Source: a virus
Direction: 5' to 3' (one strand)
DNA: 46,168 nucleotides
IMG/VR virus record: IMGVR_UViG_3300028909_000034
Span: 1-46,168 of that record
This document shows, piece after piece, positions 31,544-38,313 of the stretch. The notes beneath the pieces are model-generated. The model worked only from the letters and a program-made list of their open reading frames with translations. It searched no databases and was not told the DNA's origin. The position numbers and the translations under genes were made by a program. Positions within the stretch are counted from its first letter, which is position 1. Every line of letters starts with the position of its first letter.

Positions 31544-31562
31544 TCTTTAATATAGTTTCTAT

Positions 31563-31621
31563 GGTCCCATAGACAAGCCTTCTCGTGGCGGGACTGAGCG
31601 TATACTAATTGTCTACTCGGC
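31563..31621 (+). repeat. 59-bp direct repeat, copy 1, pseudoknot-capable
   Basis: Identical to 31706-31764. GTCCC (31564-31568) can pair with GGGAC (31590-31594), while TAGACAA (31570-31576), lying between them, can pair with TTGTCTA (31609-31615): an H-type pseudoknot with a small GCC/GGC hairpin inside. A hairpin GGCTC/GAGCC (31619-31636) follows. Confidence 0.75.
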
Positions 31622-31640
31622 TCTCACTAGCGAGCCACTA

Positions 31641-31702
31641 AGCACAGGGATACGGGAGTCCAAGGCCCGTATCTTAAACGAGGCAATAAACCTGCCTGTG
31701 CT
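31641..31702 (+). other. outer-stem element with TTAAAC, copy 1
   Basis: Outer AGCACAGG (31641-31648) with CCTGTGCT (31695-31702); immediately stacked inner hairpin GATACGGG/CCCGTATC (31649-31673); then TTAAAC (31674-31679) and a short AGGCA/TGCCT hairpin. Same plan as 31872-31927. Confidence 0.6.
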
Positions 31703-31705
31703 AAA

Positions 31706-31764
31706 GGTCCCATAGACAAGCCTTCTCGTGGCGGGACTGAGCGTATACTAATTGTCTACTCGGC
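31706..31764 (+). repeat. 59-bp direct repeat, copy 2, pseudoknot-capable
   Basis: Exact copy of 31563-31621, offset 143 bp. It is followed by a different but equivalent hairpin, GGCCAT/ATGGCC (31762-31777), so the stem is kept while its sequence has changed. Confidence 0.75.
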
Positions 31765-31780
31765 CATTACTATGGCCACA

Positions 31781-31859
31781 AGTAGAGTGGGGGGTTGAGC
31801 TAATAGCACCGTAGATGAAACAAGCTACGTTTCGCCCAAAGCTATCCTCCCACTCTACT
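31781..31859 (+). other. outer-stem element after repeat copy 2
   Basis: AGTAGAGTGGG (31781-31791) pairs perfectly with CCCACTCTACT (31849-31859); inside are CGTAG/CTACG around ATGAAACAAG and possible GCTA/TAGC pairs. Confidence 0.6.
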
Positions 31860-31871
31860 GTGACAATCAAA

Positions 31872-31927
31872 TACAGGGGATAACCACCTTCAATGGTTAT
31901 CTTAAACATCCATTAAGGTGCCCTGTA
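31872..31927 (+). other. outer-stem element with TTAAAC, copy 2
   Basis: Outer TACAGGG (31872-31878) with CCCTGTA (31921-31927); stacked inner hairpin GATAACCA/TGGTTATC (31879-31901); TTAAAC (31902-31907). CACCTTCAATGG in the inner hairpin could instead pair with CCATTAAGGTG just after TTAAAC, an alternative fold. Confidence 0.6.
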
Positions 31928-31984
31928 AAACTCAATCTCCACTAACTTCTTAGCAGCGTCGCTGCGAGAAAGGACGGCGTAGCC

Positions 31985-32545
31985 GTGTACCTCTACTACG
32001 AACACCACCGCGATGAGCATGGAAAAATCTTGCTTTCTGAGATGCGTCTTAGTTCAGATGGCTCGGGTGAGTTATTTATCTCGCATAAAAATCCGCGTGA
32101 ACAGTTATTAAAAAATCTCTGTGTCCCGATTCTCAAATGGCCACCAATAGCTAAGCGTTCAATGAACGAACGTAATTGGTGTTGGACTTATTTTGACGAC
32201 TGGGGTGAGCAAGTAATCGACAGGCTTAAAGAGGTTACTCGTATAATCAGCGAGATTCAGTGTATCGAAGTAGAAGACCTCGCAGCGCAGGCTATGAATC
32301 ATAAGGTTAGCCTGAAGAAACGTGTAGATGTACGAGATTTCTTCTACCAACAAGTTCCTGTAGCAGCAACGCCTACGCTTACAAAAGAGCAAGTAGCAGC
32401 CAAGCTTCGCTTGATTCTCGGCACCGATACTGTAGACAAATCATCCTACCGTCGTGCGGCGCTACGACTCCACCCTGACAGAAACAACGGCGATGGCAAG
32501 CCTATGTCGGAACTTAACATGCTATGGCAGGTGTATAATGCTTAG
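31985..32545 (+). CDS. J-domain protein, 186 aa, GTG start
   Basis: GTG start with AAGGA 10 bases upstream; the start codon is in the 3' arm of hairpin ACGGC-GTA-GCCGT (31974-31986). The C-terminal 45 residues form a J domain: SYRRAALRLHPDRNNGDG with the HPD motif at residues 163-165, followed by MSELNMLWQVYNA as helix III; helix IV is missing. J domains stimulate the ATPase of DnaK-type Hsp70. The first 130 residues are unrelated to DnaJ and probably bind a client. Phage J proteins can redirect host Hsp70, as large T antigen does in eukaryotic viruses. A separate gene (45154-45894) carries DnaJ-type zinc fingers. Confidence 0.8.
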   Translation: MYLYYEHHRDEHGKILLSEMRLSSDGSGELFISHKNPREQLLKNLCVPILKWPPIAKRSMNERNWCWTYFDDWGEQVIDRLKEVTRIISEIQCIEVEDLAAQAMNHKVSLKKRVDVRDFFYQQVPVAATPTLTKEQVAAKLRLILGTDTVDKSSYRRAALRLHPDRNNGDGKPMSELNMLWQVYNA

Positions 32546-32702
32546 CTTAGTTATTAAGTTTGGACTGGCTATGCTTGCTATAGTTTGGTTCTGGTTTCTT
32601 TGTGAGGAGCTCAGCTATTGGAATTGGCGTTATCAATATCGTAAGTATGATCAGGAGAAAGCAAAATGTCCTTCAACATCACCAATCCAACAAAAGCCTT
32701 AG
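32538..32702 (+). CDS. small membrane protein, 54 aa
   Basis: I chose ATG 32538, overlapping the J-protein stop codon. N-terminal membrane helix LVIKFGLAMLAIVWFWFLC followed by an aromatic, basic segment (YWNWRYQYRKYDQEK). It overlaps the start of the VWA gene by 37 bases. Function unknown. Confidence 0.6.
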   Translation: MLSLVIKFGLAMLAIVWFWFLCEELSYWNWRYQYRKYDQEKAKCPSTSPIQQKP

Positions 32703-33475
32703 ACGCTAAGCGTGCTGCTATAGAAGCAGCAAAAAACGCTGCTGCATCTAAGGCTCTAGGTAACGGCTCCGAGAATAAAGCTGCCTTGATTCGCTTTATT
32801 CCCGCCGCTGAGTGTCCAGACAGGAACAGAATTGTCTTCGACGACTCTGGCTCTATGTCCGGTCAAATCGAGAATGCAAAACAAGGCGTCGTGGAGTATC
32901 TACGAAACTGCATTCCTAACCAAACAGCGGCGGCGATACACTTTATGTGTACAAAGAGCTGGAGCACGACGCTACGCTCGGACCTACCACAACTTAGCGC
33001 AGACTTGCAAGAAGCACAGCTTCAGCTCGGCAGCACGCCGTTTTTTAACACATGCAAAGCTGCTCTAGAAGCTACGCCTGTGCTCACGCGCTTGATCGCA
33101 TTTACAGACGGCTCACCGACAGATGAGTTGCAGGCAGAAGAACGCGAGACTGGAGCTATACAAGGATTCTACAGCCGTGGCGCCGACTCATGGAAAGCCT
33201 CCGCCGATGTTATCATCACAATTGCCAAGAACACACTCAAAGATGGTAAGTGTGTTCCTGTCGACACAGTATTCTTCGGCGTAGATTCTGAGTGGTCCAA
33301 GCGAGAGCGTGAACTTCTCAAGTATCTGAGCGACGCTACCGGCGGATACTTCATGGTATTTGATCCTGCGAAAGTTAACTTCAGAACAGCATTCAAGTAT
33401 CTCGCGCCGGTGAACAGGCTTATGCTTGCATCTTCTTCTGTTCGTTCGGAGATTGAGAATGGCAAACGCACATAA
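32666..33475 (+). CDS. von Willebrand factor A (VWA) domain protein, 269 aa
   Basis: AGGAGAAAGCAAA precedes ATG. The MIDAS metal site is complete: IVFDDSGSMSG gives D59-x-S61-x-S63, the threonine is in LGSTPFF (T124) and the aspartate in AFTDGSPTD (D148). VWA domains bind protein partners through Mg2+. In bacteria they often work with MoxR-type AAA ATPases; none is seen here, though the FtsK-like, Sak4-like and DUF3987 ATPases are in the same unit. The 45-residue N-terminus is Ala/Lys-rich and helical. Role in the phage unknown; assembly of a protein complex is likely. Confidence 0.85.
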   Translation: MSFNITNPTKALDAKRAAIEAAKNAAASKALGNGSENKAALIRFIPAAECPDRNRIVFDDSGSMSGQIENAKQGVVEYLRNCIPNQTAAAIHFMCTKSWSTTLRSDLPQLSADLQEAQLQLGSTPFFNTCKAALEATPVLTRLIAFTDGSPTDELQAEERETGAIQGFYSRGADSWKASADVIITIAKNTLKDGKCVPVDTVFFGVDSEWSKRERELLKYLSDATGGYFMVFDPAKVNFRTAFKYLAPVNRLMLASSSVRSEIENGKRT

Positions 33476-33653
33476 AAACGGTCCTGACGGGCCGTCAAAA
33501 GGACTCAAGCCTCTAGAAGAGATTGCTAAAGAACTTGGCGTGTCTGTCAGAACCATTGGTTATGACTATAGACGTGCTATGGATAAACTTCGGCAAAATC
33601 CAAAGATGCTTGAGATTCTTATGTTTTTGAAGGAGAAAAAGAACTATGAATGA
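33459..33653 (+). CDS. small sigma-region-4-like HTH protein, 64 aa
   Basis: ATG at 33459 (MANAHKNGPDG) with GGAG upstream; overlaps the end of the VWA gene. Residues 20-50 (LEEIAKELGVSVRTIGYDYR then RAMDKLRQNP) form a helix-turn-helix as in sigma-70 region 4 or LuxR-type proteins. It could act as an anti-sigma/co-sigma regulator or a DNA-binding adaptor. Too small for a full sigma factor. Confidence 0.7.
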   Translation: MANAHKNGPDGPSKGLKPLEEIAKELGVSVRTIGYDYRRAMDKLRQNPKMLEILMFLKEKKNYE

Positions 33654-33765
33654 TTTTCTTGTCTGGCTCGGTATCATGTGCGGAGCGTATGCGCTGATAC
33701 TGTTATTCAGAGGTCTGTTCTACGCTATGCAGTATCTTAACATTCTTTGGAGAAGGGAGAAATAA
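33646..33765 (+). CDS. small membrane protein, 39 aa
   Basis: ATG overlaps the preceding stop (ATGAATGA). MNDFLVWLGIMCGAYALILL then FRGLFYAMQYLNILWRREK: one membrane helix with a basic C-terminal tail. A GGGAG for the next gene is in its last codons. Function unknown. Confidence 0.55.
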   Translation: MNDFLVWLGIMCGAYALILLFRGLFYAMQYLNILWRREK

Positions 33766-33766
33766 C

Positions 33767-34195
33767 ATGGGATGTGATATTCACGCACATGCAGAAGTGA
33801 AAATCAACGGTGTCTGGTATCATCTTAATTATTACAATTGGTCACGTAATTATGATCTTTTTGCTAAAATGGCAGGAGTGAGAAATTACGAAAACAAGAT
33901 TGTGCCGATCTCGAAACCACGTGGTGTTCCTTGTGATATGACTTTTCTGACTCAGTATGACTGTGACAGAATGGGAACAGACGGTCACTCTCACTCGTGG
34001 CTAAACGCCGCTGAAGTAGTAGAGCTTAATAAATGGTGGCTAGTCGAAATGAGGAAATGTAACTCAGATTATTATTACGAAGAAGAGCTTATCAACTTCA
34101 TCTTTGGTAATGGCTGGGATCAATTTACAGAATACCGTGACGAACTAAGAGAAGGATTAGAAGACGCACGTATCATCTTCTGGTTCGACAACTAA
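33767..34195 (+). CDS. MGCDIH-type hypothetical protein, 142 aa
   Basis: Starts MGCDIHAHAEVKINGVWYHL, the opening of a family common in phages and bacteria whose function is not known to me. Cys, several His and Asp at the N-terminus suggest metal binding. Also MGTDGHSHSWLNAAEVVELN in the middle, typical of the family. One base separates it from the previous stop codon. Confidence 0.75.
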   Translation: MGCDIHAHAEVKINGVWYHLNYYNWSRNYDLFAKMAGVRNYENKIVPISKPRGVPCDMTFLTQYDCDRMGTDGHSHSWLNAAEVVELNKWWLVEMRKCNSDYYYEEELINFIFGNGWDQFTEYRDELREGLEDARIIFWFDN

Positions 34196-34205
34196 GGAGA
34201 ACTCA

Positions 34206-35396
34206 GTGTTACCCTCTGAAGCCGCAAAACAACACCTCGAACTCCTAGCACAGTATCCGCCGCTTGTAAGGCAGCAAGTCTCTGTCCTTACCCGTAAGAT
34301 GCTGGTGCTAGGATTTTCTGCGCTCTTTACAGAGCTGGTAGAAGGTCCAATTGTTCGTACCTTCTATTTTAAGCCTGTGGGCGAGCCTAAGTTTTCTAAC
34401 ATTCTCAACAAAGAAGAAGAGATAGCAGGATCGCTTGCTGTAGAGTCTGTACGAATCGAGCGTTCTCTCGGCAACGTCTCTATCTCGGTGCCACGTGAGG
34501 ATCGTCAAACGATACAGTTTGACGCTTGCTTACATAAAATGCTCACGTCAACAGAAACCGCTAACATGGCCCTGCCTCTTCTAATGGGCCAATCCACGAT
34601 TGGAGAACATCTCTATGCGGATCTGGCAAATCAACCTCATCTGCTCATTGCAGGTGCAACAAATAGTGGTAAAAGTGTCTACACGGCCCAGCTTATTTGT
34701 TCGCTTGCTCTCTTTCGTAGCCCGGAGGAGCTGGAGTTTATTCTTGTGGACACAAAGAACCTTGATCTTGTACTATTTAGGGGACTTGAACACGTCAAGT
34801 ATGTTCTCAACAACGTTTCCGATTTACGAGCATCGCTGTCGCAGCTACTTGAAGAAGTTAGACTGAGGAATGCTCAAATGAGTGGGTTGGCGAGGAATAT
34901 CAGGGAGTGGAATCAGCTTCAGACAGGAGCTAGTATCAATCCACGTAACTGCCTGTCTACGATGAAATACAAAGTCCTAATCGTAGACGAACTCGCTGAT
35001 GTATTCATGCAAGATGAAGCGGAGCTTAGTCGTATAGAGCGTAAGCTCCGCCCTCCCACAATCGAGTTCCTACTTCAGCAAATCTCGCAAATCAGCCGCG
35101 CCGCGGGAGTACACTTAATCCTTGCTACACAGCGTCCTAGTGTGGATGTACTCCCCGGTACAATCAAAAACAACTTTCCAGCTCGCGTATGTTTTAAGGT
35201 TCCCGCCAGCGTCGATAGCCGCGTTGTGCTTGATACCGTCGGCGCTGAAAACCTTCTTGGAATGGGTGATTACTTGTACAAGATCGCCGGTTCTGATACC
35301 GTCAAACGTGCTCACAGCGCTTTTGTGAGTATGAATGACATAGCTAACATCATCGCTCAGAATGAGCAGATAAGGAGACAGTATGAGTCAATCTGA
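34206..35396 (+). CDS. FtsK/SpoIIIE-like DNA translocase, 396 aa, GTG start
   Basis: AAGGAGAACTCA then GTG. The motor core is plain: Walker A LIAGATNSGKS (residues 147-157), Walker B KVLIVDELAD (256-265), and the FtsK signature run ILATQRPSVDVLPGTIKNN, then PARVCFKVPASVDSRVVLD and GAENLLGMGDYLY. There is no membrane domain and no C-terminal gamma winged helix, so it is a free cytoplasmic pump, close in plan to SpoIIIE motors or plasmid-transfer FtsK-HerA relatives. It could move phage DNA during replication or resolution of concatemers. It is separate from the terminase motor at 20088-21956. Confidence 0.88.
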   Translation: MLPSEAAKQHLELLAQYPPLVRQQVSVLTRKMLVLGFSALFTELVEGPIVRTFYFKPVGEPKFSNILNKEEEIAGSLAVESVRIERSLGNVSISVPREDRQTIQFDACLHKMLTSTETANMALPLLMGQSTIGEHLYADLANQPHLLIAGATNSGKSVYTAQLICSLALFRSPEELEFILVDTKNLDLVLFRGLEHVKYVLNNVSDLRASLSQLLEEVRLRNAQMSGLARNIREWNQLQTGASINPRNCLSTMKYKVLIVDELADVFMQDEAELSRIERKLRPPTIEFLLQQISQISRAAGVHLILATQRPSVDVLPGTIKNNFPARVCFKVPASVDSRVVLDTVGAENLLGMGDYLYKIAGSDTVKRAHSAFVSMNDIANIIAQNEQIRRQYESI

Positions 35397-35625
35397 CGCA
35401 GAAGCAAACCGTCTTATGGAACAGCAGAGGCTCGGCGGAGATTATATGTCGCCACAAGATAGAGGCTTAGCTGATCCTGACGAAGATAGAGAGTATGACG
35501 GAACTGGTTGGGACCTCGATCTATGTACTTGTGGTCATGCAAGAGAAGATCATATGACCTACAGAGAAGAATGTGCAAAATGTGGCTGTTCATGCTTTGA
35601 ACTTGATCTGGAGAAATTCAAATGA
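35383..35625 (+). CDS. CxCGH zinc-motif protein, 80 aa
   Basis: Starts inside the end of the FtsK-like gene. Acidic first half (DPDEDREYDGTGWDLD), then CTCGHAREDHMTYREECAKC and GCSCFELDLEKF: a C-x-C-G-H...H...C-x2-C-x-C-x-C array able to bind zinc, the same module as in the 67-aa protein at 28130-28333. Function unknown. Confidence 0.7.
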   Translation: MSQSDAEANRLMEQQRLGGDYMSPQDRGLADPDEDREYDGTGWDLDLCTCGHAREDHMTYREECAKCGCSCFELDLEKFK

Positions 35626-35786
35626 CCGTCCAACAAATCGCCGAAGCTATCTACGATAAGCTCTACGAGCCGCTTATCACACCGTCCACTGCCACAGACG
35701 CCGCCGCTCAAGCAGACATGCTTGCAAAGCTGTTTCGTTTCGAGAAGGTAAAACAAATCAAAGAAACTCTGGAGAAGTGTCAATAG
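35622..35786 (+). CDS. small helical protein, 54 aa
   Basis: ATGA overlap with the previous gene. MTVQQIAEAIYDKLYEPLIT to KETLEKCQ, two helices joined by an Ala/Thr/Pro stretch. No family recognised; coupling and codon use support it. Confidence 0.6.
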   Translation: MTVQQIAEAIYDKLYEPLITPSTATDAAAQADMLAKLFRFEKVKQIKETLEKCQ

Positions 35787-35847
35787 CATGAAAATGCTTG
35801 TAGCAGCTTGCTGCACGGAGGCACCCTGCGGGGTTTGGGGTGCCTCC
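35785..35847 (+). terminator. three successive hairpins ending the translocase operon
   Basis: AGCAT-GAAA-ATGCT (GNRA tetraloop, 35785-35798), GCAGC-TT-GCTGC (35803-35814) and a perfect 10-bp GGAGGCACCC/GGGTGCCTCC (35817-35847). No U-run follows the last, so termination would be factor-assisted or the cluster stabilises the 3' end. A new promoter starts 50 bases later. Confidence 0.45.
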
Positions 35848-35870
35848 CAAGGTGGCGAAGGGCTAAGTCG

Positions 35871-35935
35871 TTGAAAAAGTGCGACTTAGGGGCAACTTGA
35901 CGGGTGCATGCAGCCCTGTTATGATAGGCAAGTCG
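35871..35935 (+). promoter_or_regulatory. sigma-70 promoter with AAGTCG inverted repeats
   Basis: TTGACG (35897-35902), 17-bp spacer, TATGAT (35920-35925). AAGTCG occurs on either side and CGACTT just upstream, forming an inverted repeat around TTGAAAAAGTG; such short repeats are typical operators of ribbon-helix-helix proteins like the one encoded downstream (autoregulation inferred). Confidence 0.65.
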
Positions 35936-35967
35936 CCATCCCGCGACCCCGGAGCACATCAGCCAAT

Positions 35968-36207
35968 ATGAGCGCACGCAAAAATCTAACCGTCGGCACC
36001 ACAATCAGAATCCTTAAAACACACGCAGCGGCATTAGAGCAACTACGGCTCAAAGATGGTGTCGCTGCTTCTGTTTTAGTGCGAGTATTGCTACAAGAAT
36101 ACTTTGATGGCAGGATTCCACAAGCAGAAGACGCTATCGCGTTAGACTTGCAACGCGCAAAACAAGCTCTATGTAGCGCACAGTTTAAGCAGCGAACAGC
36201 AGCATAG
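35968..36207 (+). CDS. ribbon-helix-helix regulator, 79 aa
   Basis: I chose ATG 35968 because the longer frame begins inside the promoter. NLTVGTTIRI reads as the DNA-contacting strand, followed by helices KTHAAALEQLRLKDG and VAASVLVRVLLQEYF: a CopG/Arc-type RHH fold. The C-terminal 30 residues are helical. First gene behind the promoter at 35897; probably represses it. Confidence 0.7.
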   Translation: MSARKNLTVGTTIRILKTHAAALEQLRLKDGVAASVLVRVLLQEYFDGRIPQAEDAIALDLQRAKQALCSAQFKQRTAA

Positions 36208-36218
36208 GAGCAATGAGA

Positions 36219-36962
36219 ATGTCAGATGAAGAAATTGTCGATTTATCCGACTCACCAATCGAAGAGGACTCGGAACTTCCTGTGGAAGTGTTTGTTCCTA
36301 CGGATGAAGCCGAAGAAATCACCGCAGAGGAAGCAGCGACTACCGATATACCGCTTCCAGCTCCAGAAGAAGACGCAGGGCATCTTACATGCACGGTGTG
36401 TGATTGTTGTCTTGAATTGAATTTGACAACGAAGACTGTGATAACATGCCAGAGATGTGAGCAGGCGTTCTGTTATCACTTTGCTTCATCGGTTGATCCG
36501 ATGTATTGTGTGAACTGTCTCAGTGATATTTCGATGCAAAAATCTCTTATCACGAAGACTTATGAGCACACGAATCCAGAGACAAGCGAACACACATTCT
36601 ATCGTCGCCGCGCTCGTGAGATCAAGATCGACGGACTTGACTGGTTGTTTGCTCAGCGGAAGATCACAGAACTCAGCGACGTAGAGCTTGATTTGATGAT
36701 AGAGTATCATCGGAACATTCTATCGTTGATGATTACCGAAGGCGAGCAACGTCGGGCAGCTAAAATGCACAGGTATGCTAACGTAAAGTTGCATATAGCA
36801 ACACCTTCGTCTACTACAGTAACAGATTCGACGCATACGACGGTGAAGAAAGTGCGCACGGTTTCAAAGAACAAAGCCGCGGAGCAGATGGCAGCATTGT
36901 TAAAGAGTATGCTCAACAAAGGCATAACGGCGGAGATGATCGCTAGGATGGTGAAGAAATGA
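36219..36962 (+). CDS. zinc-finger hypothetical protein, 247 aa
   Basis: ATG 36219 (MSDEEIVD) is 8 bases after AGGAG; another ATG two codons upstream is too close. The first 55 residues are very acidic. Then CTVCDCC, CQRCEQAFCYH and YCVNC give eight Cys and one His, like a B-box or RING-type double zinc site. The C-terminal half is helical and ends in a basic KNKAAEQMAALLKSMLNKG segment. No family recognised; DNA or protein binding likely. Confidence 0.65.
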   Translation: MSDEEIVDLSDSPIEEDSELPVEVFVPTDEAEEITAEEAATTDIPLPAPEEDAGHLTCTVCDCCLELNLTTKTVITCQRCEQAFCYHFASSVDPMYCVNCLSDISMQKSLITKTYEHTNPETSEHTFYRRRAREIKIDGLDWLFAQRKITELSDVELDLMIEYHRNILSLMITEGEQRRAAKMHRYANVKLHIATPSSTTVTDSTHTTVKKVRTVSKNKAAEQMAALLKSMLNKGITAEMIARMVKK

Positions 36963-37243
36963 GTGCAGTTTCTTTTGAAAACGTCCAAAGAACAATCGAA
37001 GATCGTCAATCTCGGCATGGCGATTACGGTAATACGTCCTCAGTAGCGCAAGAGTTGAAGATGGTTATGAGAGCCAGTAAGAGATGGGCTTATCTTAAGC
37101 CGTCTAGGAAAGAATCCTTAGAGTTAATCGCTACTAAACTAGCACGTATTCTTTCCGGCAATCCAGAGGATCTAGATCACTGGCATGACATTGAAGGTTA
37201 CGCACACCTTATCTCAGAAGATATAAAGGAGATGATGAAGTGA
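36959..37243 (+). CDS. DUF6378-like (MazG-fold) protein, 94 aa
   Basis: RHGDYGNTSSVAQELKMVMR, then ESLELIATKLARILSGNPED and DHWHDIEGYAHL follow the pattern of a phage family I know as DUF6378, related to all-alpha nucleotide pyrophosphohydrolases. It could hydrolyse nucleotides, but the EExxE metal helix of MazG is not plain. ATGA overlaps on both sides. Confidence 0.75.
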   Translation: MSAVSFENVQRTIEDRQSRHGDYGNTSSVAQELKMVMRASKRWAYLKPSRKESLELIATKLARILSGNPEDLDHWHDIEGYAHLISEDIKEMMK

Positions 37244-38298
37244 AACTCTCAACCCAACTCTTAGAATTTCTCGAAGCTACACCGTTACCGTGGATTCACT
37301 ACGACTTCACGAAGAAAAAGCTAATCGTAGTCGTAGATAACCACTTGCTCAACACTTATCGCAACTGTCCTCAATACTTCTTTCACTCCAACGTAGAAGG
37401 CTGGCAAAAGAAATCTGATCTACGCGAAGGCGAGAAAGAACGTGCTTGGTATCTTGAGTTTGGCATCTTGATTCATAAGATGTTGGAGCTGTACTACCAG
37501 CAGTTTAGACTCTCCAGCTTCGACGTTACAGAATGGGCTACCAAACGTGCTGTCTCTGAGTGGAACGAAATGGAGATGGACGTTCACGTTAACCACAAGG
37601 AATGTCACATGCTCGGCGGAGTTCACGGATTCGCGGCGTTGCTTTATCAATACGCTACTGTAATGACGCCGATGAATGAGAAACTACGCGTGCTTGGTAC
37701 AGAAGTATCGTTCGGTCGCGGCTACGAGGTTCCACTCTATATTGGCGAGGATATAGAAATCTATCTTGCCGGTCGTATGGACCTAATCGTAGACGATGGC
37801 TACTTTATCTGCCCGCTCGATCACAAAACAATGGGCAGCTTCCGTGGCGATCCATCTCTGCAATTTGAAACAGAGGAAGGTCCGACTGGTTATATCTTCG
37901 CTATGTCAAAGATTCTTCCGACGTTCGTACCAGCAGAGCAATTGCTTAAACGTGATTGCTCGAAGATTCTGATGAATCTTATCTCCAAGAAGCCTACCGA
38001 TAATCCTCAAGAACGGTTTAAGCGTTTTCCTGTTCGCAAGTCGGCGGCACAGCTTGAACAGTATCAATGGCGTATGGTAGCTACTGTAGAAGCTCTGGTT
38101 GCTGATCTTACACGCTTCTCTACAAGCTATCCTATTCAACGCAACACAACCGCTTGCACAAACTGGCATATGACCACTTGTATCTTCCGTGACGTATGCC
38201 GTCAAGCTTCACCTGAAGCAGAGCAGGCTACTTTAACTAACGGCTTCCTCAGGTTGCCTATCTGGAACACAGAGGAAGTCAAACCCGCAACAGTTTGA
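37240..38298 (+). CDS. Cas4/RecB-like PD-(D/E)XK nuclease with Fe-S site, 352 aa
   Basis: Single-strand exonuclease family. Catalytic residues: His in GILIHKMLE (H79), acidic E155, D181 in GRMDLIVDDG and D194-x-K196 in PLDHKTMG. One Cys at the N-terminus (NCPQYFF, C43) and three near the C-terminus (C306, C314, C320 in TACTNWHMTTCIFRDVC) form the 4Fe-4S pattern of Cas4 and AddB. No CRISPR array is present, so the role is phage recombination or end processing with the neighbouring Sak4-like ATPase. Overlaps the previous gene by ATGA. Confidence 0.85.
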   Translation: MKLSTQLLEFLEATPLPWIHYDFTKKKLIVVVDNHLLNTYRNCPQYFFHSNVEGWQKKSDLREGEKERAWYLEFGILIHKMLELYYQQFRLSSFDVTEWATKRAVSEWNEMEMDVHVNHKECHMLGGVHGFAALLYQYATVMTPMNEKLRVLGTEVSFGRGYEVPLYIGEDIEIYLAGRMDLIVDDGYFICPLDHKTMGSFRGDPSLQFETEEGPTGYIFAMSKILPTFVPAEQLLKRDCSKILMNLISKKPTDNPQERFKRFPVRKSAAQLEQYQWRMVATVEALVADLTRFSTSYPIQRNTTACTNWHMTTCIFRDVCRQASPEAEQATLTNGFLRLPIWNTEEVKPATV

Positions 38299-38313
38299 GA
38301 GCAGGAGAAAATC

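Larger units (their letters stand above)
31470..31984 (+). other. 515-nt structured non-coding region
   Basis: No gene. Contains a 13-bp stem-loop (31507-31543), two copies of a 59-bp repeat (31563-31621, 31706-31764), three long outer-stem elements (31641-31702, 31781-31859, 31872-31927) and two small hairpins before the next start (31953-31965, 31974-31986). Nearly every base falls in a possible helix. Confidence 0.7.

Noticed and set aside
31563-31764. CRISPR array from the repeated 59-bp units
   Set aside because: Only two copies, 84 bp apart, longer than CRISPR repeats, with the interval itself structured; no cas genes apart from a stand-alone Cas4-like nuclease.
31781-31859. Hammerhead-type self-cleaving ribozyme (GAAAC in the loop)
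   Set aside because: The CUGANGA box and three-way junction are lacking; only the GAAAC piece is present.
31470-31984. tRNA or tRNA-like genes in the structured region
   Set aside because: No cloverleaf with TTC-A arm, anticodon stem and acceptor stem could be traced; the helices interlock differently.
33188-33556. Minus-strand frame of 122 codons opposite the VWA gene
   Set aside because: The plus-strand VWA protein has a complete metal site and the region is a continuous plus-strand operon.
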